Shown here piece by piece: positions 15,637 to 21,342 of a DNA stretch of 21,342 bases. This stretch comes from JAYRWN01 sp041917975. GTDB lineage: Bacteria; Bacteroidota; Bacteroidia; Chitinophagales; Saprospiraceae. The stretch spans positions 1 through 21,342 of the forward strand of contig JAYRWN010000175.1 in the NCBI GenBank assembly GCA_041917975.1, in the 5' to 3' direction. Every line of letters starts with the position of its first letter. Position 1 is the stretch's first letter. The position numbers and the translations under genes are program-made. The notes under the pieces are model-generated. The model saw only the letters and a program-made list of their open reading frames with translations. It had not been told where the DNA came from and did not search any database.

Positions 15637-17561
15637 AGTTTTTGATCTAGTTGAAAAAATCCTTTGATTAAGATATCCAGATCCACCCAGACATCGTATT
15701 CGCGGGCATAGATAACATTTAATTTATGCAGCAGTTCGGCTTGAAGGTCATAGAAAGAATATTTTAAAGAACACTCAAGCACTCCGGGTCGGATCACAGG
15801 CAGAGAAGCCAGGTTCCGGTCGGCAAGGTTATAACCGACCCAGGTCTTTTTTGCTGATAAAATAAGCCACAGGTTCCTAATGTATTGTTTTTTGCATGCA
15901 TATATCCATACTAATACAGGTGAAGCTGCTGCTAAAGCCAAGGCAATGACGACATCGAAAATTCGTTTATTTAACCGTTGGGTAACATCTTGTAATGGAA
16001 ATCGAATGGCATAGGTATAAAGTTCACCCGGTTTGCGGCTGGAACTGCTGCTGATAATATGATCGCTCTCTACTGAAGCAATGCGATAGCGATACGGTTT
16101 TCCAAGCACCGACATAGCCTCGGTTATCTGCGAGAAGGACATACTCCGGGAACAGAAGATCAGTTCATCTACATGGTATGCGGTGCAATAATCGGCCAGT
16201 AACTGCGCTGAAAAAGGCGGAACGGTATCCAGGTGTCCTAACCATCGGTAAGTAATGCGCAAACTGTCCAAAAAATCGCGCACCCGGAGGTATTCTTCCT
16301 CGGAACCCACAATAACCAATTTCGCGGCATAAGATTTTTTGACCACTTGCTTTTTTATAGCCAGGTGAATGATCAAATAGAAAAAAGTGAATACCAGGGA
16401 CAATAGCAGCAAAGCACGGCTGGGACGAGCCTGTAGCGGCAAAAGCGCATAAGTAATTAATACTGCAATGGATAAACCGAACCACCGTTTTAGCAACCTG
16501 GACGGTTCAGGAGCAGGTGACAGCAATCCCCCCGAACTAAAAGCGAAAGCAAAAAATACCGCCAAACCTGGAATAAGAACATAATCATAAAATGGTGGGT
16601 AAAAATAATTATCGTGATGGTAGAAGCGTTCCCAGGCTTCTTTAAGAGCATAATATCCTATCGCCAAGATAATTACATCTAGCAAAAAAGAGCCTGTTCG
16701 GTGTAATAAGGATGAAAGAAGGCTAACCAGTCCTTTAAAACCAATAGCCATGCGTAAAAGCACCCGGTACCAGAATTTTTGTCCCGTAAAGTGTTTGGCG
16801 GCGAAAATGGACATGGCCTGGTAAAAATGTTTTAAATAAGGCCAAGAATCCCGATGGCTACTTTCGCCTTTGTAATGAATAATGGATGTTCCGGCAAAAT
16901 AATAATTGGTATAACCTGCCTGTTGTATGCGGTAAGACCAATCCACATCTTCACCATACATAAAAAATGAATCATCCAAAGGACCCACTTTTGCTAACAC
17001 CTGAGCGCTGATCATCATAAATGCACCGCAGAGAATATCCACACGCTGGTCAGTATCAGCAGATAAATGACCCAGGTAATAGCTATTAAAAAGGGGAGAG
17101 TGAGGAAATAAACGACCCAACCCGGATAAACGGCAGAAAGCGACCCAGGGTGTCGGCAAGCCCCGTTTGGACTCCGGCAGGTATTGACCGGTACCATCGA
17201 TAAGTTTTACCCCCAGAGCACCGGCATCAGAGTGTGTATTAAAAAAATCCAGGCATAACCGAAGCGTATCTTCCCGCACCAAAGTGTCCGGATTAAGTAA
17301 AAGGATGTGACCGCCTTTTGCTAAGGCCAACGCCTGATTGTTAGCACGGGCAAACCCCACATTTTCCAGGTTTGCAATAAGTTTTACCAAAGGATATTTC
17401 GTCTGCACCAACTCCACGGAGCTGTCTGAAGAATGATTATCCACCACGAAAATCTCAGAAGATATCCCTTCCAAAGACTTGGATAATGAATGCAAACATT
17501 GATCAAGAAAATACCGGACATTATAACTGACGATAATAACGCTGATGGCCGGATTATGCAT
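15633..17561 (-). CDS. GT2 glycosyltransferase fused to a degenerate sugar-phosphate transferase
   Basis: A 642-residue membrane protein. Residues 1 to about 265 form a family-2 glycosyltransferase of the rhamnosyltransferase type: DNHSSDSS (41-48), LNPDT with the metal-binding Asp (89-93) and FMYGEDVDWSYR (200-211). About four hydrophobic segments follow (270-400), then a Rossmann-like part starting KLVIVGSEEE (414-423), and the spacer SSSSSRKPGELYTY seen in polyprenyl glycosylphosphotransferases. The C-terminus has RLNKRIFDVVIA with the re-entrant hydrophobic segment (529-552), then TWVGY (573-577), LPVIRPGVL (587-595) and the final NVIYAREYDVWVDLDILIKG. The central catalytic block of bacterial sugar transferases (GPVFFxQxRxG through KFRSM and the LDELPQ region) is absent. 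It probably glycosylates a lipid-linked intermediate at the inner membrane, while the transferase half can hardly be catalytic. It starts 3 bases after the recR stop. Confidence 0.82.
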   Translation of the reverse strand: MHNPAISVIIVSYNVRYFLDQCLHSLSKSLEGISSEIFVVDNHSSDSSVELVQTKYPLVKLIANLENVGFARANNQALALAKGGHILLLNPDTLVREDTLRLCLDFFNTHSDAGALGVKLIDGTGQYLPESKRGLPTPWVAFCRLSGLGRLFPHSPLFNSYYLGHLSADTDQRVDILCGAFMMISAQVLAKVGPLDDSFFMYGEDVDWSYRIQQAGYTNYYFAGTSIIHYKGESSHRDSWPYLKHFYQAMSIFAAKHFTGQKFWYRVLLRMAIGFKGLVSLLSSLLHRTGSFLLDVIILAIGYYALKEAWERFYHHDNYFYPPFYDYVLIPGLAVFFAFAFSSGGLLSPAPEPSRLLKRWFGLSIAVLITYALLPLQARPSRALLLLSLVFTFFYLIIHLAIKKQVVKKSYAAKLVIVGSEEEYLRVRDFLDSLRITYRWLGHLDTVPPFSAQLLADYCTAYHVDELIFCSRSMSFSQITEAMSVLGKPYRYRIASVESDHIISSSSSRKPGELYTYAIRFPLQDVTQRLNKRIFDVVIALALAAASPVLVWIYACKKQYIRNLWLILSAKKTWVGYNLADRNLASLPVIRPGVLECSLKYSFYDLQAELLHKLNVIYAREYDVWVDLDILIKGFFQLDQKL

Positions 17562-17564
17562 GGA

Positions 17565-18182
17565 TTATTCTTCGGTGAGATGGTAAGGCATCCGTGCTGC
17601 AATGGAACGGCCCAAGGTTATTTCATCCGCATATTCAAGTTCCCCTCCAAACGCCACACCTCGAGCGATGGTGCTAACTTTAACCCCGAAGTCCTTCAAT
17701 TTTTTACTGATGTAATATGTGGTAGTTTCTCCCTCAATGGTAGGATTGATAGCCATGATGACTTCTTTGATGTCACCAGATGGATTCAATCGCTGCAGCA
17801 AAGAACTCAAGTTTATGTCCTGTGGTCCAATGCCGTCTATAGGAGAGATTACCCCACCCAAGACATGGTACAAACCCTGATACTGTCCCGTATCCTCGAT
17901 AGCCATAACATCCCGAATGGATTCCACCACACATATCAATTCTTTCTGTCGGCGTGGGTCACTACAAATGGTACAGATTACCTCGTCGGCAAGATTATGA
18001 CATACCTGACATTCTTTGACCAGCGTACGGGCATTACGGATCCGTTCAGTAAATTCAAGTACTTTAGCCTGATCTGTCTTCATGACATGTAAGACCAAAC
18101 GCAGGGCGGTTTTTTTCCCGATGCCAGGTAAAGACGAAAAAGCCTCTACGGCTTGTTGGATGTATTTGGAGGAGAAATTCAT
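17565..18182 (-). CDS. recR: Recombination mediator RecR
   Basis: A 205-residue protein of normal family length that, with RecO and RecF, loads RecA on gapped DNA. It has the helix-hairpin-helix LPGIGKKTALRL (18-29), a four-cysteine zinc finger (Cys58, Cys61, Cys70, Cys73) and the Toprim domain beginning ICVVES (83-88), ending near RGVAFGGELEYAD (174-186). I chose the ATG at 18182 because MNFSSKYI is the usual RecR beginning; an upstream ATG at 18275 would add 31 unconserved residues. It is the first gene of the minus-strand run recR, glycosyltransferase, M20 hydrolase. Confidence 0.96.
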   Translation of the reverse strand: MNFSSKYIQQAVEAFSSLPGIGKKTALRLVLHVMKTDQAKVLEFTERIRNARTLVKECQVCHNLADEVICTICSDPRRQKELICVVESIRDVMAIEDTGQYQGLYHVLGGVISPIDGIGPQDINLSSLLQRLNPSGDIKEVIMAINPTIEGETTTYYISKKLKDFGVKVSTIARGVAFGGELEYADEITLGRSIAARMPYHLTEE

Positions 18183-18311
18183 CTCGTAAAAATAAGCAGA
18201 TTGGCTAAGATTAATGTAAATGTTATGGTCATTGGCATTTTGGCACAGGCAAGTAGATGGGAAATTAGCTAACAATCTGAGTCGGCATACGCTTTATCAA
18301 CCATAAAACCC

Positions 18312-18319
18312 TATTTTTG
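18312..18319 (+). promoter_or_regulatory. Possible -7 box of the E2 gene
   Basis: TATTTTTG fits the Bacteroidota -7 consensus TAnnTTTG and sits 29 bases before the start codon at 18349, in the 166-base gap divergent from recR. No TTTG is found at the expected spacing upstream, so this is tentative. Confidence 0.3.
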
Positions 18320-18348
18320 TTGCTTATTAAAAAATTGCATTTATCATT

Positions 18349-19587
18349 ATGGCCGAAGTAATCCGTATGCCACGCATGAGCGACACCATGGAAGAAGGGG
18401 TAGTTGTCTCTTGGTTAAAAAAGGAAGGTGAAAGTATTAAACCCGGGGATGTTCTTGCTGAGATAGAAACCGATAAGGCTACCATGGATTTCGAATCCCT
18501 ATGGGAAGGCACCTTGTTACACATTGGTGTCCCCATCGGTAAAGCCATACCCGTAGATGGGATCATTGCTGTTATCGGCAAACCAGGCGAAAATTATCAA
18601 GACCTGCTCGTCCAAAGTGGCGGTTCAAATGGATCAGCTACCGCAGCACCTGCAGCCTCTGCTAGTGCAGCTACGCCACCTGTAGCTACTTTGGCCCCCG
18701 AGCTTGAGGTAGCCACCTCCGGCGAGCGAGTTAAAGCTTCCCCCTTAGCCAAAGCGATGGCCAAAGATTCGGGTGTGGACATACACAAAATAGCTGGAAC
18801 GGGTGAAGCAGGGCGTGTTGTTAAGCGGGATGTGGAGGCTTTTCTACAGCAAGGGCCAGTAGTACCTGCTTTAACGGCGACTGTAGCCAGTCCGGTAGTC
18901 CCCGGAGAAACTTATACAGATATTCCACTCAGCCAAATGCGGAAAACTATCGCCCGCCGGTTAGCAGAAAGTAAATTCAGTGCACCTCATTTCTATCTGG
19001 GGATAGAAGTAAATATGGATCAAGCCGTACAAGCCAGGACCAACATCTTGGCGATGAGCAACATAAAAATTTCTTACAATGATCTGGTGGTCAAGGCTTG
19101 TGCGCTGGCCTTAAAACATCACCCAGCTGTCAACTCTTCCTGGTTAGGTGACCGGGTCAGACAAAACCATTTGATTAATATTGGGGTGGCTGTAGCCGTT
19201 GAAGAGGGGCTTCTGGTACCTGTAATTCGGACTACAGATGCCAAATCAATTCAGCAAATAAATACGGAGATAAAAAATTTGGCTCAAAAAGCTAAAGACC
19301 GAAAACTCACTCCAGAAGATATGCAGGGCAACACTTTTACTATTTCCAATTTAGGCATGTTCGGCATCGAAGAATTTACAGCCATCATAAATCCACCTGA
19401 TGCTTGTATATTGGCTGTAGGTGGTATAATGGAAAAGCCCATCGTTAAACAGGGAGAGATTAAAGTAGGTCAGGTGATGAAGCTTACCCTGAGCTGTGAT
19501 CACCGGGTAGTGGATGGCGCTACGGCTGCCCGCTTTTTACAAACTTTAAAACAGTTTTTGGAAGAACCCCTGATGATGTTGGTTTGA
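18349..19587 (+). CDS. pdhC: 2-oxoacid (probably pyruvate) dehydrogenase E2 subunit, acetyltransferase
   Basis: A 412-residue dihydrolipoyl acyltransferase, the core of the complex converting pyruvate to acetyl-CoA. One lipoyl domain (1-80) carries Lys43 in ETDKATMDFE, the lipoylation site. An Ala/Pro/Ser-rich flexible linker (92-118) follows, then the peripheral subunit-binding domain (about 129-166, ASPLAKAMAKDSGVDI), a second linker and the catalytic domain (about 188-412) with the active-site DHRVVDG (384-390, His385 and Asp389). The start MAEVIRMPRMSDTMEEG is typical of pyruvate dehydrogenase E2. Branched-chain or oxoglutarate E2 is less likely because those usually differ around the lipoyl motif. 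Neither E1 nor E3 is present next to it. It is monocistronic, ending in a strong terminator. Confidence 0.93.
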   Translation: MAEVIRMPRMSDTMEEGVVVSWLKKEGESIKPGDVLAEIETDKATMDFESLWEGTLLHIGVPIGKAIPVDGIIAVIGKPGENYQDLLVQSGGSNGSATAAPAASASAATPPVATLAPELEVATSGERVKASPLAKAMAKDSGVDIHKIAGTGEAGRVVKRDVEAFLQQGPVVPALTATVASPVVPGETYTDIPLSQMRKTIARRLAESKFSAPHFYLGIEVNMDQAVQARTNILAMSNIKISYNDLVVKACALALKHHPAVNSSWLGDRVRQNHLINIGVAVAVEEGLLVPVIRTTDAKSIQQINTEIKNLAQKAKDRKLTPEDMQGNTFTISNLGMFGIEEFTAIINPPDACILAVGGIMEKPIVKQGEIKVGQVMKLTLSCDHRVVDGATAARFLQTLKQFLEEPLMMLV

Positions 19588-19728
19588 AGCAGATGGGAAA
19601 CATGAAACGATAAGGAACCTTAATATCCTTGTTGGACTAAAGGATCCTGCATTAAATTACCAACCGATTATCCTCAGCCTTCGCAACCATCGCACCAGTC
19701 GATTAGACTTTTATATTTCAAGCATAAA
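19588..19728. other. Intergenic spacer after the E2 gene
   Basis: About 140 bases between the E2 stop and the terminator hairpin. I see no coding frame, hairpin or promoter motif in it. Confidence 0.5.
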
Positions 19729-19763
19729 AAAAGAGGTTATCTGATGTCCGGATAACCTCTTTT
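19729..19763. terminator. Strong bidirectional terminator
   Basis: AAAAGAGGTTATC (19729-19741) and GATAACCTCTTTT (19751-19763) form a perfect 13-base stem with a 9-base loop. A-runs on the left and T-runs on the right give a T-tract on both strands. It lies between the convergent E2 (+) and OmpA-family (-) genes, 18 bases past the latter's stop, and should end both transcripts. Confidence 0.9.
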
Positions 19764-19781
19764 AATATAATAATGGATGAA

Positions 19782-21342
19782 TTAATATCCAGAACTACGG
19801 TTACCACTGTATTTTGGACCTGGACGGCTTGAACCGGGAGTACCTTTACCGGCATCTGGTCCGGTCGGTGCAGCCATTTCAGCGTCTGTGGATTCGGCCA
19901 CTTTAAATTCTACGCGGCGATTCATGTATTGCATTCTTTCTTCTTCTATGCTGGTCCGATGGTTGTCCGGCAATCCCGAAACTAACGGCGAAGTTTCTCC
20001 TCCATATTGCAGAATAAGCCTTTCCCTGGGCAGATTATACTTGCCTACCAGGTAATCAATAGCCGCTTTAGCCCTTTTATAGGATAAAACAGAATTATAA
20101 TCATCAGGGTTACGTGAATCAGTAAATCCCTTAACTAAAATCTTAAGTTGTGGATGTTCCATCATTACGTTAGCTACACTATGCAGATTGCCATAAAATT
20201 CCGGCTTGATGTAGAATTTGTCTAAGTCGAAGTGGACCATAGGGAGGAACCATTCTGTTTTAACGTTTGATAACCGGTCATTAATTAATTTAATTACTTC
20301 ATCTTCAGTCAAATAAGGCACTTCAGTTTGACCCACGCCATTGCCATCCACATCCAGTCCCGGAGCGGAGAAGGGTTCTTTATCACGAAAATCAGCAACG
20401 CCATCACCATCGCTGTCTAAAGCTACCCCGCGCACGTCTACAGAGGCTCCGGATGCAGTGTTTGATTCCTGATCCAACATGTCCAAAACGCCATCCCCAT
20501 CCGTATCGGTTAAATCAAAGACCGGTCTTTGTTTAAGTTCAGCAATATCATTCATGGTAGCGTCGATTGGATTTAACCAATAGAGTGGTTCAGTCTTTTT
20601 GCTGAAATCACCCAAATTGATCCCTAGGCGCAGGTTGGTGTAATGGCCGATCTCGTTATTGTTAGACTGATCGTAAATGGACCGATATTCAAATCCGTCC
20701 AATAAGTCGTTGTCCGAAGTCATCATTTGATGCTCTAAACCGATATTAAATCGATTGTTAATTCGTTTGGCTACACCAACTCCAAATTGAAACATAAAGT
20801 GAACGTTCGTTTTATCTCCTAAACGGAAGATGGCAGCTTTTTCCCTCGCTTCCGTTTCATAGGTATCATCAAAAATATCACGCACTTGTTTTTTGATGTC
20901 TTTGCGACCCGCTTTGGTATTAACATCACCGGTAACACCAGAAAAATTATATGCACTATTGCCATTGAGGGCATTAATCTTAGTCGTATTATTATCCAGT
21001 CCGAATCCGGCGAAAGTATACCAATTCCAGTTGTTGCGGTCTTTATGGAATAGGATGTTACCGATATTTAAAACACCCTGGAGCGATCCATAAATATAGG
21101 TGGTCTTGAAGTTGCGATGTAAATCACCGGCAATTCTGGCCGCTTCAGGTACCAAATCAAGATTCATAACATTATCTGCAGATCTTTGTGGATCTAGTCC
21201 CTTGGTTTGGCCCAAGAACAAATCGCCGCGGACAGAAAAAGCATAATGAACTGCTTTACGTAAGTGCAAACCTAAGCCAAAACCGGCTGGTTGAAGTGGG
21301 TCTACATCGCCATCGAACAGAAAATGACCGGCATGAATACCC
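19782..21342 (-). CDS. OmpA-family outer-membrane protein, 5' end outside the window
   Basis: The frame is open to the right edge. A TTG at 21269 is an internal leucine in GFGLGLHLRK, not a start, so the N-terminus and signal peptide are missing. The first part (edge to about 20560) is a predicted beta-barrel resembling Bacteroidota OmpA porin-like domains (AGFGLGLHLRKAVHYAFSVR). Next come calcium-binding thrombospondin-type-3-like repeats: DTDGDGVLDMLDQ, DSDGDGVADFRDKEP and DVDGNGVGQ (about 20335-20515). The peptidoglycan-binding OmpA domain follows (about 19890-20270), with VHFDLDKFYI, VKGFTDSR, SYKRAKAAIDYL and MNRRVEF. The tail is rich in Gly, Pro and Ser. Its role is probably linking the outer membrane to the cell wall. 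Confidence 0.9.
   Translation of the reverse strand, partial: GIHAGHFLFDGDVDPLQPAGFGLGLHLRKAVHYAFSVRGDLFLGQTKGLDPQRSADNVMNLDLVPEAARIAGDLHRNFKTTYIYGSLQGVLNIGNILFHKDRNNWNWYTFAGFGLDNNTTKINALNGNSAYNFSGVTGDVNTKAGRKDIKKQVRDIFDDTYETEAREKAAIFRLGDKTNVHFMFQFGVGVAKRINNRFNIGLEHQMMTSDNDLLDGFEYRSIYDQSNNNEIGHYTNLRLGINLGDFSKKTEPLYWLNPIDATMNDIAELKQRPVFDLTDTDGDGVLDMLDQESNTASGASVDVRGVALDSDGDGVADFRDKEPFSAPGLDVDGNGVGQTEVPYLTEDEVIKLINDRLSNVKTEWFLPMVHFDLDKFYIKPEFYGNLHSVANVMMEHPQLKILVKGFTDSRNPDDYNSVLSYKRAKAAIDYLVGKYNLPRERLILQYGGETSPLVSGLPDNHRTSIEEERMQYMNRRVEFKVAESTDAEMAAPTGPDAGKGTPGSSRPGPKYSGNRSSGY

Noticed and set aside
18183..18275. 31-residue N-terminal extension of RecR
   Set aside because: The extension is unlike RecR N-termini. 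The internal ATG at 18182 gives the standard start and length.
18349..19587. Single lipoyl domain in E2 as an anomaly
   Set aside because: E2 subunits with one to three lipoyl domains are all common, so one is normal.
21267..21269. TTG as the start of the OmpA-family gene
   Set aside because: The frame continues upstream to the window edge with barrel-like sequence and there is no signal peptide after the TTG, so it is an internal leucine codon.

Overview
The window reads as an ordinary chromosomal stretch of a Bacteroidota bacterium, most likely from the Saprospiria/Cytophagia side of the phylum. The evidence is a GIN-domain (DUF2807) protein, a Porin_10-type barrel, an OmpA protein with calcium-binding thrombospondin-type repeats, an NtrC-like regulator with the phylum's usual linker, near absence of Shine-Dalgarno sequences, and several -7 boxes matching TAnnTTTG. 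I see no rRNA, tRNA, CRISPR array, prophage or intact insertion sequence.

Left part (1-4800). The first 770 bases hold no intact gene. They contain GC-rich hairpin repeats and a decayed minus-strand fragment resembling the C-terminus of an IS110-type transposase. Then come a GIN-domain envelope protein (+), an amino-acid permease of the APC superfamily (-), a lipoprotein built from four repeats (-) with its own terminator, and, divergently, a small lipoprotein with a zincin-type HExxH site (+). The last two share a 214-base intergenic region with a perfect 12-base inverted repeat.

Middle (4801-12287, all +). A CorA-type divalent cation channel is followed by a tight run with gaps of 4 to 28 bases: recN (DNA repair), fabI (fatty acid synthesis), a Porin_10 outer-membrane protein, galK (galactokinase) and a fumarylacetoacetate-hydrolase-family enzyme resembling 2-keto-3-deoxy-pentonate dehydratases. 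A TACCTTTG box and a 10-base palindrome sit just before recN.

Right part (12331-18182, all -). In transcription order: recR, a glycosyltransferase fused to a degenerate polyprenyl-phosphate sugar transferase, and an M20 amidohydrolase (4-base stop/start overlap). A sigma-54-type response regulator that ends before any DNA-binding helix-turn-helix, and a LOG-family phosphoribohydrolase, follow as a second unit. Divergent from recR is the E2 subunit of a 2-oxoacid dehydrogenase complex (+). A strong bidirectional terminator separates it from an OmpA-family protein (-) that runs off the right edge.

I did not find a clearly new multi-gene system. The most unusual items are the fourfold-repeat lipoprotein with symmetric cysteines, its divergent zincin neighbour with the shared inverted repeat, the regulator without a DNA-binding domain, and the glycosyltransferase fusion whose sugar-transferase catalytic core is missing.
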